From contig NZ_JAAIXY010000004.1 in assembly GCF_010894455.1 (NCBI RefSeq), positions 62,001 to 126,000 on the forward strand: a DNA stretch of 64,000 nucleotides, written 5' to 3'. The notes under the pieces were generated by a model. That model saw only the letters and a list, made by a program, of their open reading frames with translations, searched no databases and was not told the DNA's origin. How positions within the stretch are numbered: position 1 is the first letter of the stretch; each line of letters begins with the position of its first letter. Positions 41,101 through 48,982 of this stretch are shown here, piece after piece. Both the position numbers and the translations under genes were made by a program. Origin of the DNA: Myxococcus eversor (GTDB lineage: Bacteria; Myxococcota; Myxococcia; Myxococcales; Myxococcaceae).

Positions 41101-42143
41101 TCGAGCGAGGTCCTCACGCCCAGCAGGGCGATCTCCCGCGACCCCGTCGGGCTGGCCTCGCTCCTCCGCGCGGAAGCTCCGCCGCTCTCGACACCTCCAC
41201 CCGCGGGTCGCTGCTCCACCCTGGTGTGCTGCCCAATCATCGGCAGTCGTTCGAGCGCATCAGCCACCTCCGACGCCGAGGCCCACCGCTCCTCGGGAGC
41301 CTTCGCCAGCAGGCGAGCCACGAGCGCCTCTACCTCATCCGGCATGGCCGACGGCACCAGCTTCGCGAGTGAGGGAGGCCTGCGGGAGACATGCGCCTGG
41401 AGCACCGAAGCCGTCTCACCGACGAACGGCGGCCGGCCGCACAGCAGCTCGAAGTACACGATGCCCAGGCTGTAGAGGTCGGCACGCGCGTCGATGATGC
41501 GCGCGTCGTGACACTGCTCGGGCGCCATGTACTCGTGGGTGCCCAGTCGCTGCCCCGTCCTCGTTACGGTGGGGGCAGGGGCCTCGTCCTGGGCGGCTCC
41601 CACGCGCGCGAGCCCGAAGTCGACGAGCACCAGTCGCTCACCAGCGAGCATCACGTTCTCGGGCTTCAAGTCCCGGTGCACCACCGACGCGGCATGCACG
41701 CGCGCGAGGGCCCGCGCCAGGGCCACCATCACCGCTCGCGCTTCGTCCCATGGCAGGGCGCCCGGCCCTGGCAGCTCCGCCAGCCGCCGCGCCAGCGTCT
41801 GGCCTTCGATGAGCTCCATCGCGATGACGGGCTCACCCTCGGATGTGCGCGCTTCCCCCAGAAGCTCCGGGGTGAAGGGGGGACCGATGCGGCGGAGCGC
41901 TTCCAGCTCCCGCGCCAGGCGCTCGGACGCGAGCGGCTCCAGCACCTTGAGCGCCACGTGCCGTCCGTCCACCTCCCGGCGCGCGGCGTGGACCCGCCCG
42001 AAGCCTCCTCGGCCCAGGGCACGGCCCACGTGGTAGCCGGGAACGTCCGACGGGAGGGCCGGAGGCGTGCGCGGCGGAAGCGCGGCCGTGGGGTGGAGGG
42101 GACAGCTATCCACCACACGACGATGGCAGGAGGGACAGCGCAT
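38133..42143 (-). CDS. Ser/Thr kinase fused to AAA-type ATPase and TPR region
   Basis: A 1,336-residue signalling protein. It opens with a small Cys/His cluster (CPSCHRRVVDSCPLHP), perhaps a zinc ribbon. The kinase domain (about 36-300) has LGRGGFGRVHAA, VALKVLEP, HRDLKPEN and DFGLARV, all canonical. A region near 335-430 (TLHGHLSGIGAELARVEAGLALFAFPH) looks like a degenerate nucleotide-cyclase fold. A STAND/AAA ATPase follows, with Walker A LGEEGLGKTRLL near 557 and LVLLVDDAETLDP. Residues about 900-1300 are helical repeats of TPR type. This layout resembles PknK-like and LuxR-family MalT/STAND kinases, which act as stress-signal scaffolds. Ligand and targets unknown. Confidence 0.9.
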   Translation of the reverse strand: MRCPSCHRRVVDSCPLHPTAALPPRTPPALPSDVPGYHVGRALGRGGFGRVHAARREVDGRHVALKVLEPLASERLARELEALRRIGPPFTPELLGEARTSEGEPVIAMELIEGQTLARRLAELPGPGALPWDEARAVMVALARALARVHAASVVHRDLKPENVMLAGERLVLVDFGLARVGAAQDEAPAPTVTRTGQRLGTHEYMAPEQCHDARIIDARADLYSLGIVYFELLCGRPPFVGETASVLQAHVSRRPPSLAKLVPSAMPDEVEALVARLLAKAPEERWASASEVADALERLPMIGQHTRVEQRPAGGGVESGGASARRSEASPTGSREIALLGVRTSLDVPTLHGHLSGIGAELARVEAGLALFAFPHATDVEAGVRTAHKAAEALASVLPPGSTRAVHRALLRVRERGGRLVLGGAALEHVERWWPASPVVANVQSQTGEAEASGLDAAHTSSSALAETLPLTRDGASGLDVAHSSMSASTETLLLTPEARASLGEPEPGRTPTPTTELEPPRAASLRGRDGELKWLREGVTRISERRAPLLLTLLGEEGLGKTRLLTEFHRELLDAGAASSVLVEAHRDEASATESGLGNLLTTVLGIAPSTPSDEAVKLLLQGAGLTLDFATLHPAARRQHIARALASRLRQLAEVRPLVLLVDDAETLDPTALDALELATLAGVQAPLCIVLAGRHRLLGLRPYLGERSADTARRELAPLEDGAARDVLRELLHRVDVPAEETLRELVERCGGSPLRLVELVRALRAAGAIRTRLGGGGYLAAEALDARGLDSPSPDERMAVRGLAALPSGLRSLLQVAAVLGDDVRWEELSTTLSLLEQEEDLDLSMDPGVGLERLARLGMVEARGPRRWRFEHTTLREAFAAQLPAPLRRRICGAALTALPDVPTPRRARWAEAAGETLLALELHHAMAETSRRGHRLLEAERHYSAALSLLPRDHELRKLDLLSGRGRVRYRLQRIDDALEDLREARRVAHARGSVVREADLLLEEATALDWRDDTEDAITLQEQALRLLGDPVPSEMAARHAMARARVFVRREDITGAITPLEEAVTLARATRDAETEAIALAMLGAMLGWTGQLEDSERRFNEAISLCESTGDTLHLGVTLNNRMVLHVQRRDAAGARRDLERAVSLGRELGNVQIERTSAFNLALLLGYQGHAAEALPLARRAGVLSQRYFPRSMAQDALLVARLCCEVKDLAETARQLAWLEESTSLAGMSPADQLMASVVRRVVDESLGERPYARAFWEDRVDSARTRMTPDERMEVLVWAARAARAADDDEALRARVAEVEDIAHEAPLWTERVRGLVTDGLGR
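40651..40795 (-). repeat. 72-bp tandem duplication inside the kinase-AAA gene
   Basis: Two diverged in-frame copies 72 bp apart (shared core gcagcgtttcgg at 40661 and 40733) encode SGLD(A/V)AH(T/S)S...ETL(P)LT units in the linker between the cyclase-like region and the ATPase. Probably an unstructured spacer. Confidence 0.7.
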
Positions 42144-42303
42144 CGATGGCGGCGAGGGGAGGGAAGTCCGACGTGCGTGCGGGCCCGTCGCAGCATCGCC
42201 TCTCGGCGGCGCGGACGGAAGCCTCCCACCGGGGAACGGCCACCGCTTCCGGGGACGTCGGTGGGGCCGTCAGGCCGCCTCCCGGCGCGCACCCGGGCCA
42301 GGC

Positions 42304-42552
42304 TCAGTCACTCATCTCGGGGAGGTCCGGGAGGGTGTCCGGATCCAGCTTCAGGATGACGCACAACCGCGTCAGGGTGGAGATGGTCGGTACCATGACT
42401 CCGCGTTCCACCCTGGAGAGGACCTCCGGGGGCATTTCCAGGCGCTCGGCCACGACTTCCACGCCGAGCCCCGCCTGTTGGCGGGCGGCCTTCAGTGCCG
42501 CCCCGAGCACCTCGGCCCTTTCCGCGCGACTCGTCTTCATGGACGCGAGCAT
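42304..42552 (-). CDS. Small helix-turn-helix (XRE/Cro-type) regulator
   Basis: A DNA-binding protein of about 82 residues. The HTH spans roughly residues 18-75 (ALKAARQQAGLGVEVVAERLEMPPEVLSRVERGVMVPTISTLTRLCVILKL), with the typical pattern of helix 2, turn and recognition helix. An acidic tail ends LPEMSD. Starts at 42552 and 42540 are both plausible; sequence further upstream has no protein-like character. It is divergent from the MutT gene across about 250 bp, where I found only weak promoter-like sequence. Targets unknown, though autoregulation is common in this family. Confidence 0.78.
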   Translation of the reverse strand: MLASMKTSRAERAEVLGAALKAARQQAGLGVEVVAERLEMPPEVLSRVERGVMVPTISTLTRLCVILKLDPDTLPDLPEMSD

Positions 42553-42805
42553 GACGCCATCCGGCCCGCTCGTCACCCAATTCACCACATGGCCACGGTC
42601 CGAAGCATGGCCTCCAACAGTGAATGGGGCCCTGGGGGATGGTGCCTCGGCCCTTGGCCAACGGAGGGGCGCACCGGAGTGGGGGTGGGCGCCTGCCCGG
42701 GCCATGCCCACGCTGGCGGTGGGGGGCCCGTGGGATTGGCGACGGGCGGGGGGCTGTGTTAGGCCGCCCCTCCCCGTTGGCCTGCCCAGGAGACAGGAGA
42801 AGCGA

Positions 42806-43213
42806 ATGGCCCGTCGCCACGTCCGCGTCGTCGGTGCGATGCTCGAGAACGAGCAGGGACGCTACCTCATCACCCAGCGCCCCCCCACCGCGTCACTGCC
42901 CCTGCTGTGGGAGTTCCCTGGCGGCCGAGTGGAGGAGGGCGAGAGCGACTCCGTGGCCCTCGCCCGGGAGATCGCCGAGGAGATGGGCGTGGCCGTCGAG
43001 GTGCTCGACCAGGTCATGCACACCCGCCACGAGTATCCCACCTACGACATCGACTTCCGGGTGTTCCGCTGCCAGCTGGCGGAGTCGGAACACCACATCC
43101 GCCACCTGCGTGTGCATGACCACCGCTGGGTGACGCTGGAGGAGATGTCGCAGTACCGCTTCCCCGACGCCGACGCGAAGACGCTGGCGAAGCTGTTGGA
43201 CCTGGACGCCTGA
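42806..43213 (+). CDS. MutT-like Nudix hydrolase
   Basis: A 135-residue Nudix enzyme of the (deoxy)nucleoside triphosphate pyrophosphohydrolase type, likely cleaning oxidised nucleotides such as 8-oxo-dGTP. The Nudix box GGRVEEGESDSVALAREIAEEMGV-type motif matches GX5EX7REUXEEXGU completely. It is preceded by LWEFPGG as in MutT. AGGAGA sits 5-8 nt before the ATG. The stop lies 1 nt before the next gene, so the two are probably co-transcribed. MutT versus NUDIX relatives such as CTP pyrophosphohydrolase cannot be separated by eye. Confidence 0.9.
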   Translation: MARRHVRVVGAMLENEQGRYLITQRPPTASLPLLWEFPGGRVEEGESDSVALAREIAEEMGVAVEVLDQVMHTRHEYPTYDIDFRVFRCQLAESEHHIRHLRVHDHRWVTLEEMSQYRFPDADAKTLAKLLDLDA

Positions 43214-43214
43214 C

Positions 43215-44147
43215 ATGGCGCCCCGCCGGACCTGGGCCCTGCTGCTGGGCATGGGGCTGTTCGCCTGCTCGAGCCCCAAGCCGGTTCCGTCCGAGTCGGA
43301 CGTCCCTGACGCCGGCTCGCAGGTGCCCGCAATCGGTCTCCCCGGCTGTGTCACCTACGGCGTCCCCCGGCAGACGGGCGTGGTGCCGGAGCAACTGCCG
43401 GAGCTGTCCGGACTGGCCGCCAGCGTCCGCCATCCGGGCGTGTTCTGGACGCACAACGACTCCGGCAACGATTTCGAGGCGTTCGCCATCGACGAGACGG
43501 GCGCGGTGCGGGCCCGGCTGAAGCTCACCGGCGCCGAGCCCCGGGACGTCGAGGACGTGGCGGTGGGGCCGTGTGCGCCGGGGGAGGCCCGCACGTGTGT
43601 CTTCCTGGCCGACATCGGCGACAACTTCGAGCTGCGGGAGCAGGTGCGGCTGTTCCGGTTCCCGGAGCCGGAGACGCTCGCGGATGCCTCCGTACCGGTG
43701 GAGCCGATGCCGTTCACCTACCCGGACGGCTCGCATGACGCGGAGGCGCTGGTGCTGGACGCGCGCTCCGGGCGGCTGGGCGTGCTCACCAAGACGCGCC
43801 GCTCGCTGGGTGACTTGTACGCGCTGGACGGCCTCAAGCCCGGCACCGTCATCCAGGCGACGAAGCTGGGCACGCTGGAGGCGCCGCAAGGATTGGACAG
43901 GCTCTCCACGGCCGCGTCGCTCCATCCTTCCGGCCAGCGCCTGCTGGTGCGCACCTACTCGCGAGTGTGGGAGTTGCGACAGTCGGGGGCGGCGGACCTG
44001 GAGTCGTTGTTGAAGGGCTCGCTCGTCGCCGTGCCGGCCGGAAGCCAGGCGCAGGCGGAGGCGGTGGCGTACTTCGCGGACGGCCAGGGGTATCTGCTGG
44101 GCACGGAGTTCACCGGTCAACCCTTGTGGCGGGTGGGTTGTCGCTGA
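43215..44147 (+). CDS. Lipoprotein, possible beta-propeller
   Basis: A 310-residue protein with a lipoprotein signal (LLGMGLFAC lipobox, Cys near residue 18). The mature part contains ELSGLAASVRHPGVFWTHNDSGN, DVEDVAVGP, VFLADIGDNFELR, DAEALVLDARSGRLGVLTKT and AEAVAYFADGQGYLLGTE, repeated Asp/Gly/Ala blades typical of secreted beta-propeller proteins. No catalytic family recognised. It starts one base after the MutT stop. Confidence 0.78.
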   Translation: MAPRRTWALLLGMGLFACSSPKPVPSESDVPDAGSQVPAIGLPGCVTYGVPRQTGVVPEQLPELSGLAASVRHPGVFWTHNDSGNDFEAFAIDETGAVRARLKLTGAEPRDVEDVAVGPCAPGEARTCVFLADIGDNFELREQVRLFRFPEPETLADASVPVEPMPFTYPDGSHDAEALVLDARSGRLGVLTKTRRSLGDLYALDGLKPGTVIQATKLGTLEAPQGLDRLSTAASLHPSGQRLLVRTYSRVWELRQSGAADLESLLKGSLVAVPAGSQAQAEAVAYFADGQGYLLGTEFTGQPLWRVGCR

Positions 44148-44287
44148 TCTCGCGACTCCTCAGTCGAGACGTGGCGTGAACCCGCGCCAGCGGGTTGACG
44201 GTCGGGCGGAGGTGAACATCTTTGCCCGGCTGAGCGTGACGCCATCCGGGCAAGGGGCCCGAATGAGCGGGGAGGGGGAGGGCGAGC

Positions 44288-46345
44288 GTGCCGACGATGA
44301 AGCCACAGGAGCTCCCGCCGGGTATGGGCCCGCGGGGAAAGAAGTCCGAGAAGCCAGGGACGCCGGGCAAGGGATTCAAGTTCGGCTCGCCGCTGGGCTA
44401 CATCCTGCTGCTCGTCCTGGGCTTCCTACTCTTCCGGAACGTCTTCCAGGACGCGGGCGTCCGCCGGGTGAGCTACAGCCAGTTCCGTGACGCGGTGGAG
44501 TCCGGCAACTTCAGCCGGGTCCAGATTTCAAACGAGTGGGTGAAGGGTTTCCTCAAGGACACCGCGCAGCCGCCGCCGCCCGCGCAGGGGGAGCGTCCGT
44601 TGCGAGGCGAGCCCAGCGCGCTGCCGTGGATGGCGTACCGGGTCCAGGGCGACGAGTCGCTCGTCCCTCTGCTGGAGCAGAAGGGCGTCCAGTTCGAGGC
44701 GGTGCCGCAGTCGGGACTCGGGGAGGCCTTGTGGATCTGGCTGTTGCCCCTGGGTCTGTTCTTCCTCTTCTGGAGCTTCATGATGCGGCGGGTGGCCGGA
44801 GGCATGGGCCAGGGCCCGCAGAGCGTCATGAGCTTCGGGAAGACGCGCGCCAAGGTGCAAGCCGAGGCCGACACCGGCGTGGGCTTCAAGGACGTGGCCG
44901 GCGTGGACGAGGCGGTGGAGGAGCTCAAGGAGATCGTCGAGTTCCTCAAGACACCGGAGAAGTTCCGCCGCCTGGGCGGGCGCATCCCCAAGGGCGTGTT
45001 GCTGGTGGGGCCTCCGGGCACGGGCAAGACGCTGCTGGCGCGAGCGGTGGCGGGTGAAGCGGGCGTGCCCTTCTTCAGCCTCTCCGGCTCGGAGTTCGTG
45101 GAGATGTTCGTCGGCGTGGGCGCGGCCCGCGTGCGCGACCTGTTCGCCCAGGCCACGGCCAAGGCGCCCTGCATCATCTTCATCGACGAGCTGGACGCCA
45201 TCGGCAAGAGCCGCAACTCGGGCGTCGCGGGCGGACATGACGAGCGCGAGCAGACGCTCAACCAGCTGTTGGCGGAGATGGACGGGTTCGACAGCCGCGC
45301 GGGCCTCATCATCCTGGCGGCGACCAACCGTCCGGAGATTCTGGACAGCGCGCTGATGCGGCCGGGCCGGTTCGACCGTCAGGTGCTGGTGGACCGTCCG
45401 GACAAGCGCGGCCGGGAGATGGTGCTGGAGATTCACGCCCGCGGCGTGAAGCTGGGTCCGGACGTGGACCTGAGGACCATCGCCTCGCGCACGCCGGGCT
45501 TCGCGGGCGCGGACCTGGCCAACGTGGTGAACGAGGCGGCGCTGCTCGCGGCCCGACGCAACCGCGACGCGGTGATGCGGGCGGACTTCGAGGAGGCGAT
45601 TGAGCGCGTCGTCGCCGGCCTGGAGAAGAAGAACCGCCGGATGAACGAGCGCGAGAAGGAGATTGTCGCGCACCACGAGGCGGGCCACGCGGTGGTGGGC
45701 TGGATGCTGCCTCACGCCGAGCGGGTGACGAAGGTCTCCATCATTCCTCGCGGCCTCGCGGCGCTCGGCTACACGATGTCGATGCCCCTGGAGGACCGCT
45801 ACCTCATGTCGCTCGACGAGCTGCGCGACAAGATGGCGGGGATGATGGGCGGGCGCGCCTCGGAGGAGATCTTCATCGGAGAGATCTCCACCGGTGCCTC
45901 CAATGACATCCGTCAGGCCACGGAAGTGGCGCGGCTGATGGTGCGTGACTACGGCATGAGCACGCTGGGCCCCGTGGCCCTGAGCGCCGACCATGGCCCC
46001 AACTTCCTGCGCTCCGCGGGCATCCCCGAATCGCGCACGTACTCCGAGCAGACGGCGCGGATGATCGACGAGGAGGTCCGCAAGCTGGTGAGCGAGGCGC
46101 TCGACCGGGCCCGCGAGGTGCTCACCCATCACCGGGACAAGGTGGAGGCCCTCGCCGCGCGGCTGCTCGCCGTGGAGGTGGTGGAGGAGGACACGATGAC
46201 GGGCATCCTCGGTCCCAAGGTACTGGCCCAGCGAGGGCTCCTGCACCCCGAGGCCCGCCAGGTCATCTCCGCGCACCCGGTGGACACGAACACCGATGAG
46301 CAGCCGCCGCCGACCCAGCACGCGCACAAGCCCCTGGACTCATGA
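44288..46345 (+). CDS. ftsH: ATP-dependent zinc metalloprotease FtsH, copy 2
   Basis: A second membrane AAA protease, 685 residues, longer than the first at both ends. GTG 44288 or ATG 44297 can start it; a purine-rich GGGGAGGGGGAGGG lies before both. A hydrophilic 34-residue N-terminus precedes helix 1 ([12 protein letters not shown]), a periplasmic domain with a Pro-rich insert, and helix 2 ([19 protein letters not shown]). Walker A GPPGTGKT, Walker [28 protein letters not shown] and zinc site HHEAGHAVV are intact, so it should be active. It is much more divergent from copy 1 than a recent duplicate. The C-terminal tail ([15 protein letters not shown]) differs completely. Its role relative to copy 1 is unknown. 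Confidence 0.95.
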   Translation: MPTMKPQELPPGMGPRGKKSEKPGTPGKGFKFGSPLGYILLLVLGFLLFRNVFQDAGVRRVSYSQFRDAVESGNFSRVQISNEWVKGFLKDTAQPPPPAQGERPLRGEPSALPWMAYRVQGDESLVPLLEQKGVQFEAVPQSGLGEALWIWLLPLGLFFLFWSFMMRRVAGGMGQGPQSVMSFGKTRAKVQAEADTGVGFKDVAGVDEAVEELKEIVEFLKTPEKFRRLGGRIPKGVLLVGPPGTGKTLLARAVAGEAGVPFFSLSGSEFVEMFVGVGAARVRDLFAQATAKAPCIIFIDELDAIGKSRNSGVAGGHDEREQTLNQLLAEMDGFDSRAGLIILAATNRPEILDSALMRPGRFDRQVLVDRPDKRGREMVLEIHARGVKLGPDVDLRTIASRTPGFAGADLANVVNEAALLAARRNRDAVMRADFEEAIERVVAGLEKKNRRMNEREKEIVAHHEAGHAVVGWMLPHAERVTKVSIIPRGLAALGYTMSMPLEDRYLMSLDELRDKMAGMMGGRASEEIFIGEISTGASNDIRQATEVARLMVRDYGMSTLGPVALSADHGPNFLRSAGIPESRTYSEQTARMIDEEVRKLVSEALDRAREVLTHHRDKVEALAARLLAVEVVEEDTMTGILGPKVLAQRGLLHPEARQVISAHPVDTNTDEQPPPTQHAHKPLDS

Positions 46346-46380
46346 CGGACGGCTGAACGCCTGCTCTCCGGCCTGACCCT

Positions 46381-46421
46381 CGCCCCCCGCCACCGCACAT
46401 TCCTGCGGTGTCCGGGGGGCG
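46381..46421 (+). terminator. Long hairpin after ftsH copy 2, terminator or attenuator
   Basis: A two-part stem: 9 bp CGCCCCCCG (46381-46389) with CGGGGGGCG (46413-46421), enclosing a 7-bp CACCGCA/TGCGGTG stem. It is followed by the A/T-rich AAATTATCTT rather than a pure T-run. The next gene's ribosome site begins only 18 nt later with no room for a promoter, so that gene needs read-through. Confidence 0.6.
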
Positions 46422-46453
46422 AAATTATCTTGAGACCTAAAGGAGGCGACGCC

Positions 46454-46696
46454 GTGGAGAACAGGATCGGCAAGAGCTACGTGGCCCGGAAGGCTCTCTT
46501 CGCGAAGGGGCTCAAGGAGGGGCGGCTCACGGTTCAGGAAATCGAGGAGGCACTGCCGGCGGGGACTTTGACGGCGGCGGAGCGCTGGCTCCTCTACTAC
46601 TCGCTGCGGGCCGCTCAGGTGGAGATCATCGACGAGGTGACGGGGCAGATCGACCATGGGTTCATGGCCGAGACCCCGGCGCCGCAGGAGCATTAG
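46454..46696 (+). CDS. Small protein resembling stand-alone sigma70 region 1.1
   Basis: An 80-residue protein. The GTG start is set by a near-perfect AAAGGAGG with 7-nt spacing; the reading frame is open a little further upstream but without a ribosome site. Residues about 14-60 (KALFAKGLKEGRLTVQEIEEALP, then a helical segment ending VEIIDE) match the layout of region 1.1 of primary sigma factors: G-x3-G-x-LT-x2-E(I/V)-x3-LP, a helix and (V/I)xxxDE. No DNA-binding sigma regions 2-4 follow. Region 1.1 is an acidic DNA mimic that occupies the RNA polymerase cleft, so a free copy might bind polymerase. That is inference. It lies between ftsH copy 2 and grpE. Confidence 0.7.
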   Translation: MENRIGKSYVARKALFAKGLKEGRLTVQEIEEALPAGTLTAAERWLLYYSLRAAQVEIIDEVTGQIDHGFMAETPAPQEH

Positions 46697-46711
46697 CCTG
46701 CTCCCCTCGCG

Positions 46712-46739
46712 TTGACACGCACTCGCGCGCGGTTAGGTT
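46712..46739 (+). promoter_or_regulatory. Promoter for grpE
   Basis: A perfect TTGACA (46712-46717), 16-bp spacer and TAGGTT (46734-46739). Predicted start near 46746, about 50 nt before the grpE ATG. The -10 match is moderate (TA...T). Confidence 0.6.
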
Positions 46740-46797
46740 GCGACCAGCAAAGCCTACCCGCGCACGAGCGCCTTCACACCTCGACTTCAGGTTCGAC

Positions 46798-47439
46798 ATG
46801 TCCGGCAACTCCCACACCGACGCAACCCAGGAAGCCCAGCACGCCAACGGCGGAGGTCCGCCGGGCCAGGACGCCGGAGAGGCCGCCGGTGCCCGCTCCG
46901 AGGAAGCCGAGGCTCGGGCCCCCGCCGATGACGTGGTGTCCGAGGCCGCCGACGCGGAGAAGGAGCGTCTGCGAGCGGACCTGGAGGCCTCCCGCCGACG
47001 GGTGGACGAGCTGGCGCGCGCCTACCAGGCGGTGAACAAGGACCGCGAGGAGTTCAAGCAGCGGCTCACCCGCGAGCGCGAGCGGATGATGGACGTGGAG
47101 CGCGGCAACGTGGCCGTGTCCCTCCTGGAGGCCATCGACGACCTGGACCGCGCGCTCTCCATGAGCGGCCAGGACGCCTCGTCGCTCGCCCAGGGCGTGC
47201 GGATGATCCGCGACTCGCTCCTGGCGAAGGCCCAGGGCATGGGAATCGAGCGCGTCACCGTGGTGGGCCAGACGTATGACCCCAACGTGGCGGAAGCCAC
47301 GGACATGGAAATCACCACCTCTCCGGACGAGGACCAGAAGGTGGTGGCGGAGTTCCGGGCGGCCTACCGGCTGAAGGACCGGGTCATCCGCCCGGCCCGG
47401 GTGAAGGTGGCCAAGTACGTGGCACCCGCCCAGGCGTGA
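46798..47439 (+). CDS. grpE: Nucleotide exchange factor GrpE
   Basis: Exchanges ADP for ATP on DnaK in the Hsp70 chaperone cycle. 213 residues. A disordered Gly/Ala/Glu-rich N-terminus leads to a long coiled coil (ADLEASRRRVDELARAYQAVNKDREEFKQRL), then the four-helix/beta region with LLEAIDDLDRAL, GVRMIRDSLLAKAQGMGIERV and the end DRVIRPARVKVAKYV matching the GrpE signature. ATG 46798 is chosen because the upstream open frame overlaps the promoter. No dnaK or dnaJ is adjacent within the window. Confidence 0.93.
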   Translation: MSGNSHTDATQEAQHANGGGPPGQDAGEAAGARSEEAEARAPADDVVSEAADAEKERLRADLEASRRRVDELARAYQAVNKDREEFKQRLTRERERMMDVERGNVAVSLLEAIDDLDRALSMSGQDASSLAQGVRMIRDSLLAKAQGMGIERVTVVGQTYDPNVAEATDMEITTSPDEDQKVVAEFRAAYRLKDRVIRPARVKVAKYVAPAQA

Positions 47440-47500
47440 CGGCTGGCGGCTCGAAAAACGTGGAAGACGGTGGGGACCTGGGTTGTTCCCGCCGTTCGCC

Positions 47501-48961
47501 ATGCGACGCCGTATAAGCTGCCGCTCCGTGTCCGCTCGATTGCTGTCCGTTCTCCTCGTCCTGGCGGTGTCTCCCCTGACGGCGTTCGCCGCGGAGGAGG
47601 GACCGGTGGGACCTTGGCTCCAGGCTCGCCTGCGTGAGCACGCCTCCTGGTTCACCTATCAGGGCAATGGCGAGGGCCGCGCGGGTGCCATGGGGCTGTG
47701 GCGCGAGCGCCCGGCCGGTGAGCCGGGCCTCCCCAACTTCGTGCCGCCCACGTCGCTGGCGCCGCTGATTCGCGCGGTGGAGGCGGGCGTCGTCAACATC
47801 ACCACGGTGAGCCCCCGGGAGAGCGGGCTGACGGGGATGAAGCGCTCCACCGGCTCGGGCTTCGTGCTGACGGCGGACGGGCTCGTCGTCACCAACAGCC
47901 ACGTGGTGTCCGGGGCGAGCAAGATCGCCGTCCGCCTGTCGGATGGCCGCGAGTTCTCCGCGGAAGTCGTCGGCCGGGACGCGTCCACGGACGTGGCGCT
48001 CCTGCGCCTGAGCGGCTCCGACATGGGGGACCTGCCAGCCCTGTACCTGGGGGACTCGGACCGCCTGGAGGTGGGGGACTGGGTGGTGGCCATCGGCAAC
48101 CCCTTCGGGTTGGACCACTCGGTGGCGCACGGCATGATTTCCGCCAAGGAGCGCGTGCTGGGCGTGGGCCAGTTCGACGACTTCATCCAGACGGACGCGC
48201 TCATCAACCCGGGCAACTCCGGCGGCCCGCTCTTCAACATGAAGGGCGAAGTCGTCGGGGTGAACACGGCCATCATCAGCCAGGGGCAGGGCATCGGCTT
48301 CGCGGTGCCCATCAACCTGGTGAAGGACCTGCTCCCCAACCTGAGGGAGAACGGGAAGCTGGAGCGCGGCTGGCTGGGCGTGGTCGTCAACGATGACCGG
48401 GAGAACGGCGAGCGTCGCGCGCCCATGGTGAAGGACGTCTACCGGGGCAGCCCGGCGCACATCGCGGGCATCCGCGCGGGGGACAGGCTGGTGGCGGTGA
48501 ACGGGCGGACCATCGGCTCCTACCTCCAGTTGCTTCGCAAGGTGGCGCTGCTGGCACCGGGCACGGAGGCGAAGCTGACGCTGCTTCGCTCCGGGGCCCG
48601 GCAGGAGGAGGTGTCCGTGCGGCTGGTGGAGCGCCCCGCGCAGGAGGCGACGGAGGGCCTGGTCCAACGCACCTCCAGCGACGAGGACCTGGGGCTGGCG
48701 CTGCGTGATTTGACGCCGGATGTGGCCGCGCCGCTGGGGCAGGAGGCGTGGGCGGGGGCGCTCGTGTCGGCGGTGACGCCGCGCAGCCCCGCGGACGAGG
48801 CGGGCCTTCGCGTGGGTGACGTGGTGACGGAGGTCAACCGCAAGCGGGTGAAGGACGCGGCCGGCGTGCGCGCGGCGCTGTCCAAGGGCAGCTCCGGGGC
48901 CAGCATCCTGCTGCGGGTGAAGCGGGGAGACTCCCTCCAGTACGTGGCCATCGCCCGCTAG
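47501..48961 (+). CDS. HtrA/DegP-like periplasmic serine protease
   Basis: A trypsin-like protease/chaperone of the envelope, about 486 residues. A signal peptide (RLLSVLLVLAVSPLTAFA) starts the protein. Catalytic triad by motif: His134 in VVTNSHVVSG, Asp164 in DASTDVALLRL and Ser240 in NPGNSGGPLFN. Two PDZ domains follow (about residues 290-370 and 395-480, the second with GLALRDLTPDVAAPL and RVGDVVTEVNRKRV). ATG 47501 gives an Arg-rich n-region; GTG 47528 gives a more compact signal peptide and is a fair alternative. It follows grpE by 61 bp, a stress-protein neighbourhood. Confidence 0.92.
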   Translation: MRRRISCRSVSARLLSVLLVLAVSPLTAFAAEEGPVGPWLQARLREHASWFTYQGNGEGRAGAMGLWRERPAGEPGLPNFVPPTSLAPLIRAVEAGVVNITTVSPRESGLTGMKRSTGSGFVLTADGLVVTNSHVVSGASKIAVRLSDGREFSAEVVGRDASTDVALLRLSGSDMGDLPALYLGDSDRLEVGDWVVAIGNPFGLDHSVAHGMISAKERVLGVGQFDDFIQTDALINPGNSGGPLFNMKGEVVGVNTAIISQGQGIGFAVPINLVKDLLPNLRENGKLERGWLGVVVNDDRENGERRAPMVKDVYRGSPAHIAGIRAGDRLVAVNGRTIGSYLQLLRKVALLAPGTEAKLTLLRSGARQEEVSVRLVERPAQEATEGLVQRTSSDEDLGLALRDLTPDVAAPLGQEAWAGALVSAVTPRSPADEAGLRVGDVVTEVNRKRVKDAAGVRAALSKGSSGASILLRVKRGDSLQYVAIAR

Positions 48962-48982
48962 AGGGAGTCTTGACGCGCGGGC

